DNA from: Exophiala sp. HKRS030
Lineage: Eukaryota; Ascomycota; Eurotiomycetes; Chaetothyriales; Herpotrichiellaceae
Reading direction: 5' to 3'
Assembly: GCA_023897205.1 (NCBI GenBank)
Contig: JAHWDD010000002.1
Span: 4,650,001 to 4,714,000, forward strand
DNA: 64,000 nucleotides
The notes under the pieces are model-generated. The model did no database searches. It was not told where the DNA came from and saw nothing but the letters and a program-made list of their open reading frames with translations. Below, piece after piece: positions 1-11,334 of the stretch (position 1 is its first letter; every line of letters starts with the position of its first letter). The position numbers and the translations under genes were made by a program.

Positions 1-1110
1 TACAGAGATGGTGTTTGGTGTTGAATGTCTCTGTCTACGGTTCGGATAAAGCTAAGCCCGGGCCAGTAATCTTACGGAACCAAACACCGACGGATCCGTT
101 GCTCTGAGGAAGCTTTCGGGATGCAGAATGTCGGAATGAATAGGAGCTACCACAGAGTTTACATGAATACGAGAGTTGGCCTCGATTGACCTTCTACTGA
201 GCTTCTAGAAGACCCAGGCCAAGGAATTGGAACAACTACCGTTCCGACGCCAGCCGCCCGAAAGTGGACTAGCGCCGTCTCCGCCAACGCCAAGCCAGCA
301 CGTCTACTCGTAGCCTCTCCCATCGAATCAGCACTCGTATAGACTTTCCAGCCGTCGCCTCTTTCGCCAACAAAGTTCCTATACCCCGGGGGCTGAATGG
401 ATGGTCCAATTGATCGACTTCAGCCAAGACTAATGATACCCGAATGACCATTCAGCCGTTGTTCAAGGTTTTGCCCGGCCAATGCTTCCACCTGGTCAAT
501 TCTAGTCAAGCTGCTCTTGAATCAGTCTACTGACCAACAACATCTCTGCTCAACACACCAAACACCCAACCACACGCCTTGCTCAGACCGCTTCTAGAAG
601 CTTGATGGAATTCAGATGATTCAATTATTGATCGAGCTAATGCACGCCCAGCCTTCTTGTCTTTTCCTTCTCCGGACAAGCCTTACCGGTCCTATCGCTT
701 CTTCGACCCTTCAATGTCGTGGTTAGGACTTGTCTCTAGATTCGGGATAGTCCTCCGTGTTGGCCAGAGGTTTAATCATCTCAAGCCTCGTTTTCGCCTC
801 TAACATCCACTTGTCATGTGAATAAGCCTGCTTGACGATAACTGGAATGGGGTTCTCGTTGGATCCTGGGGTCTTGGAAGGTCTTGGTGTAGATCATCCA
901 TGGCGTTTTTCTGACCAAGGGGGTGGTGGACGTCAAAGTCTCCTGTCGCCGAACGATCACCACATTGTTTGCCTTCCTTCTGCCCTCTGGCCCAAAAGTG
1001 TAACCCTTCACGAGAATGAAAAAGTGGGAACAACCCAAGTCCGTACATTCATCCTCCTGGGGTCGTGATGGAGACCGGGCTTACCCCGTACGGGGTTTGT
1101 ATTTTCGATA
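1..1110. other. intergenic, no convincing gene
   Basis: Short open frames on both strands (largest about 80 codons, around 800-1070) overlap one another and show no domain, splice pattern or codon regularity. I see only the far upstream region of the MFS gene that starts at 1378. Confidence 0.5.
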
Positions 1111-1113
1111 TTC

Positions 1114-1181
1114 AGATAGCATCTGGACTGTGGCACACACAAACCTACAGATAAGTTTCCCCAAGGGTCAAGTTGTATAAA
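1114..1181 (+). promoter_or_regulatory. GATA motifs and TATA box of the MFS gene
   Basis: AGATAG at 1114-1119 and AGATAA at 1149-1154 match the HGATAR core bound by fungal GATA factors such as AreA/NIT2. A TATAAA lies at 1176-1181, followed by a pyrimidine-rich leader up to the ATG at 1378. GATA sites fit nitrogen-controlled expression of an allantoate-permease-like carrier. Function is inferred from motif and position only. Confidence 0.4.
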
Positions 1182-1377
1182 GAGTTCCCAGTCTCCCCCA
1201 GATCAACGACGATCTTGTTCTCCAGAGCTATCAACTTCTTCAACAGTTGCATCTCCATCAATATCTTCATTTGATCTTGAAGACAAAAGAACCTTCTAAG
1301 GTTCTAGACATTCTCTCTCTGCGACTTGTCACTTCCACTTCTCATTACCTTCATCTCATCCCCTTTCAACCGCCACC

Positions 1378-2936
1378 ATGACTGCTCACCACGACAACAA
1401 AGTGGCGACCCAAACCGTTGCTCCCCAGGGAGTCCTTGAGGTTGAAAAGCCTCTTGGCGACCACAAAGAATATGTCGTCGACGAGGAAGGCAGAGCCATC
1501 CCCATCGATTACTCCGGTGCACACGAGAAGACCGACCCAGCAGAAATCGCCTTGGTCAAGAAACTCGATCGATGGATCATGCCAACTCTATGGATCATGT
1601 ACTGGCTCAACTATTTGGATAGAAATGCCATCGCTCTCGCCCGTCTCAACAACCTCCAGAAAGAATTGAAACTCAGCTCCACTCAATACCAAACCTGCGT
1701 TTCCATTCTGTTTGTCGGCTACCTCCTCGGCCAGATTCCCTCCAACATGATCCTCACCCGTGTCCGCCCATCAATCTACATGTCCGGCTGCATGGCTCTC
1801 TGGGCCGTTGTCAGCACATTGACCGCCGTCTCCAAGAATTTCACCGGTCTTCTCCTCACCCGCTTCTTCTTGGGAGTCACAGAAGCCCCATACTACCCCG
1901 GCGCCCTATTCATGCTCTCCATCTTCTACACCCGTAAGGAGATTGCCACCCGAATCTCCATCCTCTACACCGGTAACATCCTCGCCACTGCCTTCGCCGG
2001 TCTGATCGCACTCGGCATCTTCGAGATGGACGGCATGGCAGGCCTCTCTGGCTGGCGCTGGCTCTTCATCATCCAGGGTATTGCCACCTTCGTCGTCGCC
2101 CTAGGAGCCGTCTTCACCCTTCCCGACCACCCATTGACCACAAGATGGCTGACACCAGAAGAGCGTCAACTCGCACACGAACGCATTGAGCGCGACACTG
2201 TTGGCGGCAAAGCCGGTACCAGCACCTTCGCCGGTCTCAAGGAAGCCGCACGCGACCCCAAACTCTGGCTATTCGCCTTTATGCAACACATGCATTTGGC
2301 CGCCAACGGATTCAAGAACTTCTTCCCCACTGCCGTCGAAACCCTCGGCTTCAACCGTACCATCACCCTCGTGCTCACCTGCCCACCTTACCTCATCGCC
2401 GGTCTCATCTCCGTCTTCTGGAGCGCCTCATCCGGCAAATACAACGAGCGTACATGGCACATCACCGTGGCCAAAGCCATTGCCATCTTCGGCTTCGTCC
2501 TCGGCTGCGCCACGCTTAACACTGGAGCCCGCTACTTCGCCATGGTCGTCTTCGCCATCGGCACCTACGCCGTCAACTCGATCATCCTCGGCTGGGTCGG
2601 CTCTACATGCGGTCAGACAAAGGAGAAGAAAGCCTCTGCTTTGGCCATTGTCAACACCATTGCAAACTCCAGCTTCATCTGGACTCCTGTAAGTTCCTCC
2701 CCAAACTCATCTAAACCCTTTTTGGGGAAACAAAAATGCAATTTTTACTAACTCGCCTTCTACAGTATCTCTGGCCAAGCACCGACGCACCCCGCTATAC
2801 CATCGCCATGGCCTCATCGGCTGGTTTCTCCGTCGCCACCGCCGCCGGTGCCTGGGCCATGCGCATCTGGCTGCAGCGCACAAACAAGAAGATCCGCCAG
2901 AGTGCTGACGAGACGACTCTGTTCTACGCTTATTAG
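1378..2936 (+). CDS. MFS anion:cation symporter, allantoate permease (Dal5) family
   Basis: This is a 493-residue plasma-membrane carrier of the fungal ACS/Dal5 branch of the major facilitator superfamily, which imports organic anions such as allantoate, ureidosuccinate or nicotinate. Two exons are seen: 1378-2688 and 2766-2936, joined in phase 0 across a 77-nt GTAAGT...CTACAG intron. After a hydrophilic N-terminus of about 55 residues comes WIMYWLNYLDRNAIALAR (TM1, the DRxNIAxA-like family motif), then FLGVTEAPYYPGALFMLS (TM4-5) and the family's GWRWLFIIQG before the central loop. Exon 2 supplies the last membrane segment and a cytosolic tail. The ATG sits in a good context (CCGCCACCATG). 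The substrate cannot be told from sequence. GATA motifs upstream suggest nitrogen control. The frame is intact. Confidence 0.9.
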
Positions 2937-3189
2937 AGAGAGAGACACACACACTTTTTTTTAAAGCTCTCTTTGGAACTGAACTCTGCCCTGTGTTTTG
3001 TTGGAAAAGACCATCAGGCAAACGGGCCCAGGGTTTGTCAAGGGGATTGTATATACTTTTATCATGAGCTGAGCTGAGATGAGATGATGTTAGACGAGAT
3101 TATATGGGTTTTTAACGAGCATTGAGCATTGAGCGTTGAGCCATGAGGCTGTGGTTTATGACCTCTGGGAGAAATGGTATTTGGATATG

Positions 3190-3230
3190 AGATATGTCCA
3201 TATCATATCATATTATATCATATATATATC
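3190..3230. repeat. AT-rich microsatellite
   Basis: Imperfect TATCATAT repeats ending in a TA run, in the 3' flank of the MFS gene. Confidence 0.7.
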
Positions 3231-4173
3231 GAGAGATTTAGATCAGAAATCAAATCTAGATCTGAAATCTGAAATCACAAACTTTCAAACATAAGCCGCT
3301 GGAGATCTTGACTTGGAAATTCCAGCTATGAGTGAGCGAGGCAGCGAGCGAGTAAGTGATTGAGCAAGTAACTCACTCAATGGCTACCACTACCAACATC
3401 ACCACGACGGCCACCAATACTGCCTTTATCAGATGACGGATCACCACCACCACCACCGCAGCCGCTAATAACAATACCGCCCCCCAGCTGCCGACAAATG
3501 ACACAGCGATCTAAGTTCGACCTAGGGCCTGGGACGACCATCTGGTATACCACGACGACGACAACGCATATCAGCCCGAGCTAGAGATATTCTGAACGCA
3601 CATTTTCAAGAAAGAAAAGAGAGAGACACACACACCCGCTCTCCCTTCCTCTGTCCCTCAGTCTCTCTCTTTCGCTCTTCAACCAGGCCACGCCCACGGA
3701 CAGCCCAGCCCGTTCATGATCCTCCGTCTATCCAAGGAAACGCTATAGACCATGGCACATGGCTTAAGGACCAAGGACCACGGACCACGGACCAAGATTC
3801 ATGATTCATGATTCATGAAAACCGACCCTTGATTCCCCTTCCCCCTCCCTTTCCCTTTCCGGCGCCTCGTCTCCGCTGCTCTCTCGTGGCTAGGATCACT
3901 ACCTTTCGGAATCCGTCCTGAATGACTAGCAATGAATGGACACTTCTCATCAGTGTTCTTTTTTGTTTTAATCTCGGATCATAAGAAGAAGGAAAAGAAA
4001 GAACAGAGAAGAGAAATGGAAAGGGGAGAAAGAGAACGACGAAGGTTAAAAGGAAAGGAAAATGGACGAGGAAAACGGGACGACGAGGAAAGAGAAAGAA
4101 CGGGAGAAGAGAGAGGAAGACGGGGAAAATGGGGCACTACACACATCTATCTATCTCATCAATCTCCACCCCT

Positions 4174-4192
4174 TCTCTCTCTCTCTCTCTCT
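4174..4192. repeat. (CT)n microsatellite
   Basis: An uninterrupted CT dinucleotide run of about 19 bases within a pyrimidine-rich segment. Confidence 0.8.
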
Positions 4193-4304
4193 TCGCATCT
4201 TTCCCATCCATCTCGACGACGACGTCGAAAATAACGACAATGAAAGTCATTGGGAGGGTTTCGCATTTTTGGCACGGCGTTTGTATGTTGTCGCTTGGCT
4301 GCTT

Positions 4305-4358
4305 TATGACTGTATGACTGTATGACTGTATGACTGTATGGCCGTATGACTATATGAC
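4305..4358. repeat. 8-bp tandem repeat TATGACTG, about 7 copies
   Basis: The unit TATGACTG is repeated head to tail. The first copies are perfect and the last two carry substitutions (GGCCG, CTATA). No coding sense is apparent. Confidence 0.85.
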
Positions 4359-4440
4359 CCCGTTGGACGGGTCAAGGCAAGTCAAATCAAGTTGATGACG
4401 AGACGCGCATTTCAAAACTCATCCCCGGGCTGCTCTTTTG

Positions 4441-4497
4441 TCTTCATCTTCATCTTCATCTTCATCTTCGTCGTCGTCGTCGTTATCGTCGTCGGAG
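4441..4497. repeat. (TCTTCA)n / (TCG)n trinucleotide-type repeat
   Basis: A TCTTCA hexamer repeat passes into a TCG repeat. It produces an artefactual poly-serine frame on the plus strand with no support as a gene. Confidence 0.8.
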
Positions 4498-6810
4498 GCG
4501 GCGGTGGTTGAGGCAGCAGAGTCGGAGGCAGTTCCTCCTCGGCTGGAGTTCATTGCGGTCATCGGGGGAAAGCAAGTCCATCTGTTCGGCGTCTGGTGGC
4601 TTGATACGCTTGCACAATCCTGACGTTCCGAAGAAACGAGTGAAGACTGAACTCAAGCCTGAGCCTGGTTTGTATGCATGTGTGGCTCTAGCTCCGATCG
4701 CTCGCCGTTCTCATCAGCCGACATGGACGATCGAGGACCGACTAACTAGCATTGTCGGTTCATCACAAGCGCGCCGCTTACTATGTCGAGATATAAACCG
4801 GGCAACATGGAAGGTCGGAGGGTCGGAAGGGAGGTAGGGAGGTCGATTACGGCAAAAATATGGTCTTTTGCATTCGCAGGGCATGCATCATGGATTCAAC
4901 AGGCACGAGATCTGTGATAGAGGTGCTGCGTTTCTTCACTGGACTTTGGCCTGCCTGCAAAGCTGGGTTCCCTAAAATGAGGGGGAAAATTCAAGAGAGA
5001 AGGAGAGCAGAGACACAGCAGAGAAGATTGGAGGCGCGTGACCTGGGGAGATGAATGTCGAGAGAGGGCAGGATTTTCATGGACGAAGCAATGGAGATCA
5101 TACAACGGAATCAAAGTAAGGGAAACGCTCCACGAGATGCTTCTTCCGCGTTAAATAAGTCATCGACGAAACGAAACAACGAACATGGCAAATATATTGG
5201 AGGTGTCAAAATCTAGTCTACGGATACATTATTCGCTGGCTAGATCGATATATTAATGGGATCACGGAAAAGCCCGACTTTATTGAGGATGTACAGAATT
5301 CACCGGACGAGAACTCTCAGAAACAAAGCATTCGAGTCGACTGAAGAGGAGAACGCGCGGGTACAGATTATTGCATGTTCGGATGATGAGACAGTGTGTC
5401 AGAGTTCATCTCTTGGTGGCCTAAGCATCAAATGATGGGTTTTTCAAGTCTCCGTGGCCCTTCCTCACGACCTCCTTCTCAAGTTCTTGCCATCTTATCT
5501 TATCGCGCGCATTGTCTGAAGCTGCTTCCGCGTAGCCACATCCATACTTCGCATCGCTTGGGCGATAGAGAGAGAGAGACAAATAAGAGGGATGAGAATG
5601 AGGGGAAAGAAGGAGAAGGAGGAGAGATCGTGGGTAAAGCGCACTGCGAGTCAGCGTTCGAAACTGCCTAAAGGACCGAGATCATCTGTCTCCGCAGATA
5701 CACCACAGGTTTGGCAGAGTATGCAAGCGGGTTTTCTTCTGGTTTACTCGTCTGCCAAGTTCTTGAGTTTTGTCCGGATCCTGCTTTTTCCTTGAGGCAT
5801 ACGTGACCTGGAGTTCAGTACCTACTTTGACATGTCCCGGGCGTACACCTGCGGAAAGGAACGTGTCTGATCGCTTCGTCGCACCTAGGGGTCTGGATTC
5901 TGCATGTGGCGATAGATCACCGATCAGAAAATAAGATCTCAAGAAAAGAGGTTATTTGCAACGGCTGCGAAGATGCAGGTCGCATGGGGGTGGTAGATCA
6001 CTGCAATACCCCTCCTCAGGATCCCGCTCGCTTCATATGTCGCTTGTTGAGCGGGAAGAGTTTAGTGCGGAGCAGAAAATTTTGTAGATCATGAATTGTC
6101 CAACGTGCCGAGTCCACCAACGACTCAACCTAGTCAGGAAAGTAGAATGCCCACGCCAGGGTTTATGGACTTGGATCCTACCACTCAGTTGCAGTTTTGT
6201 GTCAATTCCAAGCATGTTAATGCGATTTGGCTTTCCACTGATCACGGTCATCAGAGTTGGATCTTCAAGTCGAGACCTTGTCTGGCCTGGCCCAGCCCGG
6301 AGGTCATTGTCCGTTGCGGATACTGGACGGCGGAGAAGGCCAAGGAATTCCGTCGGGTGTCTGTTCGCGGTTGATGGGATACTGACGACATAGGTAGTGA
6401 GGGGAGTAGAAAGAGCATTGTGGTGCGAGAATCAATCGGAGAAGTATGATGGCATGGCTGCTGGAGTTTGCATTATGGTAGCTGTAATGGGACGGGTTTC
6501 CGTAGCATATTGATGGACAGGGCCGAGGAGAGCTGCTCGAGAAGCCAGTGCAGCATAGTGGTTGTGGAAAGGAGAGCACTCATCTTTTTTTAATGAATGC
6601 CCAGTGCTTTAGGTCTCTAGGTGTTTCGCCTTTAGCTTGCGCCTGCGCACAGGTGAAGGGAATTGCCAGACCGTTTGACAAGAAATTCTGTATTCACGAA
6701 TTGAATTCTCCCGTCAAAGGAATGAAGAGCCCTGCAGATGTTAGCTGATTTCCTGCCTGACTTTTGGACTCGTTTCGAAACGACAGATCCCTACTTTCCT
6801 ACATGGTCAG

Positions 6811-8520
6811 TTAGTCCTTTGAGATATCCTGAACCTCTTCCGACTGCTTCTCAATCGCAAGTACGACAGCGAGTCCTGTGATGATCAGCATGCACCACCA
6901 TAAAGCTTTTCGAGACGACAAGTCAGCGTCTTCAATGTCCCATAATGCACTCATTTGGCCTGACGCAATGAATGACTCGGTTCATAAAGTTCTCCCCCTA
7001 CCTGCAATGGCACTATTTCGTTGTGATGTCCTGAAGCTGGGTACTGGAAAGTCTGTCGTCCAGTTGAGCAATACGATATCGTACGTAACTTCGAGGGAGA
7101 TATTGTGGTGACGTGCTCAAGAGATGGTCTCCTGAATTCGCTCTGGGGCACCAAGTTTCTCTGCTTGGAACACTGGATTCCTTGAGAGGATATCACGGAA
7201 GGTATCGTTAAATCACAACTTGAACTCGTCGGTCAATGAAAGGACAAGATCTAACCACGATCAAGTCATGAAGGAGGCTGATGTATGTGATTGCTGGCTG
7301 TGACATGGTCGCTTCTGTGTTGACATCATCCAAGAAAGTCGATACCGTGCGAAGACTTACCATGGTATCAAGCTCTCAGAAAATCATGCGACCGGAATTG
7401 ATGAAACAGGATCTTGAACGAACAAACATCTGATGTTGGTAATAAGCCATGTTCAAGCAACAGGTTTTTGCAGTGAGCGAAAACTTGAATATCTCTCAAA
7501 CCTGGACGCATTAGTGGTCGAGATGGAGTGATTTACGAGCCGGGCTTGCTAAAGCGAGTTTGTCGCTGGCAACTGGAGCACATGGATTGGCATCTCAGTT
7601 GACCTAGCACAACAAGACTAGCAAAGCCGAACAGGACGTCTGATACGAATCCGTAAATACGCTTGAAACGATAACTGCGACCTGGGTTCTGCGAAGATGA
7701 ACGCAGAAGAGGAAGACGGGAAACTGGAACCCAGTTACGCCTCCTGCCAAGATGATCTCGAAGGGTTGCAAAGCAAAAGAGGGTGCAAAGCCGTGTGTCT
7801 GATCCAAATGATTCGTATTCGAAGGTTGGAAGTTGACTCGCCATTCTAACGAAAGCCTCATGACCGTTCAAGTTTGGACCATGTTGATTCAGATGTAGGA
7901 CCATAACCGAACCCCACTCTGAACAAGCCGATAGTCAGAACCGAAGGTAACCTTCGTGCACGAAATCACCTGAGCCCATTGTGGCCATTGGAAATCTGTT
8001 TGATTAGTTGTAATTTACAAATGAACTGCCACTGGAAGATAACGTGGAGGGCGATGAGTCTACAAGGTTGTCGTTGGGATACAATCAGACTTAAGATGAA
8101 CTTGCGACCAGAAGTGGATTTGACCATGAACCCCTTACGGCGCGCTAATCCATATTCAGAAGCCGCACCAAGCTCGAAATGGTTAGTTCCCAAATCCTGA
8201 ACTCCCCTTGGTATCACCCGCCTATGCTGACAGAACAGTCTATCGTGCCTTTCGAGAGGGTTTAGCTTTCAGCAGAGGAAATGTTGTTCCCGTTCATGCA
8301 CGGCTGCAGTATAGAGATAAAGTTTGTCAGAAAGAGGGTAACAGGAGAAAAAGACTGACCAAAAGGCAGAAAAGGTAACAGCATCCCTTGGCAGCGGAGA
8401 ACCAGAGAGCATGAACAGGGTTGTGTTTGTGGAGATCAAAGATTCGCTACCACTGCCAGTATCACTCCAATGACCGGTCTTTACGAGGTATGGCACAGCG
8501 GCCTCATACTTTAGACTCCG
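6811..8520 (-). CDS. candidate multi-exon membrane protein gene, unrecognised, exon structure partly resolved
   Basis: I do not recognise this protein. The best-supported part is the 3' end: an exon at 7002-7115, a 42-nt intron (6960-7001, GTAGGG...GTCAG) and a terminal exon at 6811-6959, joined in matching phase. The last exon carries a C-terminal hydrophobic segment (ALWWCMLIITGLAVVLAIE) followed by an acidic tail. Further upstream, around 7600-7800, a GTAACT...CGCAG intron joins a frame with a second hydrophobic stretch. Near 7966-8256 there is a frame of about 97 codons, and near 8350-8520 another that ends at a possible GTCAGT donor. The exons between could not be chained with certainty, and some junctions need introns too short to believe. 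It may be a real intron-rich gene or a decaying one. Confidence 0.35.
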
Positions 8521-9996
8521 CGCGGCCTTGGGAAGAGGGTTACATGTTGATCATAATCGTTTACGACCTGAGGAGGGCATATTTCCGTTGCTTTGAAACC
8601 TTCTGTCCATTCTCAAATCTTGGTAGAGTATCGAGCCCTTGAGAATCTCGGGCTACGACCACAACGCTGCATCTAGTGATGTTGTTGATATTGCCTTGTC
8701 TACTCCGTATACTGGATTGGTCACGTGCAAAGTCTCACGGCAGGTACGACCTTTGAAATGCTTGGCATTCCTTAATTCAAGCATTGGCCGAGAGATCGTC
8801 AAACTTCAGTTACCTCAGAGCCGCACAATTCAAAACGTTTTGAGATATAATAAGATGCTTGTAACACCAACATTCTCGTGATAACGGCAATATGACCGAG
8901 CATTACCGTAGGAATCTGGATCCCACGACGGCCTTTGAGCATGGGTATGGCTGCACAACACGCTAAGAACTAATGATAGGACTCAAGAAGTTGGGGAGGG
9001 TCTCCTCATGGGTATTTCAGACTCACAGCCTTCGAGGCCACAAGCCCAGGTATGTAAGCAAAACGAAGCTGACACATCAGGTGCCTGTTTCGCTTTACGC
9101 TCAGGCATAAATTACCACACGTAAACTGTCCTGTTTCGCGTTCACGCCATTTGACGACTGTATGGAACGCGTTATTTCCTCAAAACCTCTCAGTGTGAAT
9201 CGACGTCATTCGTGGAATGGTAAAAATCGGTTCCGACTTCCGACGATAGGTCAACCTATTCTCTGCCAGCACTTGCTGCTTTGTGCCGCGGGTATTGAGG
9301 GTCGCTACGCGCTTCAGCGGCCTTTACGTGCGCACGTCGGGTGTCCGTGGATAAACAGGCACCGGTTAAAGTCTCAGGGTCGGTCCTCGCATTTTCTGAA
9401 AGTGACTAAGCTCAACTCGACGTCTACGGACGAGCCAGACTCGCTTGCGCTCGTCATTCGGCGTTTTATGACATCGAGCGCTTCATTGGTTTCGGACTAC
9501 AAGGCATGTTCGCGATCGTGACATCGATCTTTGCAAGGGGATTTATGATCTGCATTTCATGAGCAGTTCAGATTCTAGATCGTGGGAACAACTCTCGGTT
9601 TGAATCCAAAGCACACATTGCGTTCGCGTCAAAAATCGAAAATTGTCGTCAGAAAATAGTGAGATTAGCAGATTTTTGCCCCTGCCAGTCTTCCAGCTCG
9701 TTCACGGAGCAGTTTGGGAGGGAACCACATCAGTTTTGTTCATATTTGAAATTCAGACCACAAGCTTTTGCTATCCGGAGAGAGATCTTCTACCCCGGAC
9801 TCTATACCTCGCAGCACGTTCTAACCGTCCACGGAGTCTCGGCGATAATATCCGCCTTATCACGCATACAGACCAGGCTCCTGGCCGATACCATTTGGTC
9901 GCCTCGCGTACGCTGGTCACCACGTCTAGTGACACAGTATATGTACATACTGGGCTTCTCACACAGATACTGCGCTTAGGCAGACCTGGTACAGAT
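8521..9996. other. intergenic, no supported gene
   Basis: Short frames only, including one of 119 codons at 9162-9521 without recognisable features. The 3' part is presumably the upstream region of the bZIP gene. An open frame runs into that gene from 9643 but has no ATG before 9997. Confidence 0.4.
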
Positions 9997-10912
9997 ATGG
10001 CACACGCTTCTAGGAGGACTTCCAGAGGGGATGAATCTTATGGTCGCGAAGAGGCTTCATCAATTTTTGAAACTGTACTTGATCGATACGGCGTGCCAAC
10101 GAACGAATTATGGATACAAACCACTGACTTCTCAAACCAATTGAATGTACCAACAACCACACCAGATGCCGTCTCCATGTCATCGTGGGACAATTCATCA
10201 CTGCCGATTGCACAAGAACAACAACAACTATCATATATCAATCCACTGTCAAGACAAACAAGCACTCAACAACAGCTCAACGCTCCACCACTATCGCCAG
10301 TCCTAGAGATCTCACAGGAGGTTCATCCACAGCCTTCGAATACTTCCTTTGATTTCAATGCCTCAATTTTTGAATATCAAGGTGATAATCTCCCAAGTAG
10401 TCCGACAGGGACCACATATATCGGTACAGTTGACAGTAGAAATGAGGTAGGTTGATGCCAACGACTCTACCACTCCCAACTGACAAGTACAGAGGCGAAA
10501 AGCGCAGAACCGAAGGGCTCAAAGAGCATTCCGAATTAGACAACAGCAAGCATTGGTTGAAGCGCAAGCCAAGATGCAAGCCATGCAAGAAGAGCTCAAC
10601 GATGTGGTTTCACAAAAGAATCACTTTGAGAAATTGTTTCACAGTCTTACGAATGAGCACGAACAGCTCGTTGTGAAGTATAAAGAGGCATCGTCGTCGA
10701 CCCAAGTACGTTCATCAGAACCTCAGTCAAACAAGTCGCCGCTCTGTACCAATCCCAAATGCTTGGATCGGCGTCGCAATGAGGCTTCCAATCACAGATT
10801 CCGTTGTTTACATGAGATTAAATCCGACTTGACTGGAACAAGTAACCCAGAGACGCCCTCCAATCCGATATCCGAAACTTCGAGTTCTTCAAGTCATCCT
10901 AAACATTGCTAG
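9997..10912 (+). CDS. AP-1-like (Yap/Pap1-type) bZIP transcription factor
   Basis: The gene encodes a predicted 289-residue nuclear DNA-binding regulator. Exon 1 (9997-10446, 150 codons) encodes a Gln/Ser/Pro-rich N-terminus. A 46-nt intron (10447-10492, GTAGGT...TACAG, with an ACTGAC branch-like site) joins exon 2 (10493-10912) in phase 0. Exon 2 opens with the basic region RRKAQNRRAQRAFR (residues 151-164), which contains the NxxAQxxFR signature of fungal AP-1-like bZIPs. About 40 residues of amphipathic helix follow as the dimerisation zipper. The C-terminus has three cysteines (CTNPKC then RCLHE) and a Ser-rich tail. The start is the first ATG in frame; the upstream open frame contains no other. 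AP-1-like members often control oxidative, metal or toxin stress, but the target here is unknown. Another transcription factor gene follows about 420 bp downstream. Confidence 0.82.
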
Positions 10913-11334
10913 ACTGATTTAGGAGAAAGGTGGTGCTTACTAGATGAAATTTCCTTGGCAGGGATCAGGCTGAGGAAAATGCAGGTTGATTGGGTGTCGT
11001 GCGTCCGTACATTGACAGGGCTTTAACATGTCCTAGGTCTTAGTAACGCAACGCACTAACGTACCTCTCAACCCTACTTCGACTAGTCGGCCGTATTTGA
11101 GGTTCGCAGTTGAACATTCGACTTTGAAAGTCTCATTTTGTACTAGCTTCGCATTAAATGGAAGGAACTGGCCCTTCAACTATTGTCTCGCAGAGAAAAG
11201 AATGGATCGGAGGCAACATCAGCTCTCTTTTAAGACCATCCATTTTAAACTAACATCACTATATTACTGAAGAAAGAAACAGGTGTATCCTTTCTCGAAA
11301 TCAACTAGCCGTCTACGGTTTATGCTGTGTCAAC

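Larger units (their letters stand above)
2937..6810. other. long intergenic stretch with simple repeats
   Basis: No gene could be supported here. The first 250 bases are the probable 3' UTR of the MFS gene. The rest is rich in microsatellites and purine or pyrimidine tracts. The short frames inside (poly-Ser or Arg/Glu-rich) are by-products of those repeats. A frame at about 6096-6374 on the plus strand lacks an ATG at its 5' end and has no recognisable domain. Confidence 0.5.

Noticed and set aside
2186..2692. 168-codon plus-strand frame inside the MFS gene
   Set aside because: Out of frame with an unmistakable transporter; Pro/Ser-rich shadow.
4438..4623. poly-serine frame
   Set aside because: Produced entirely by the TCTTCA/TCG microsatellite.
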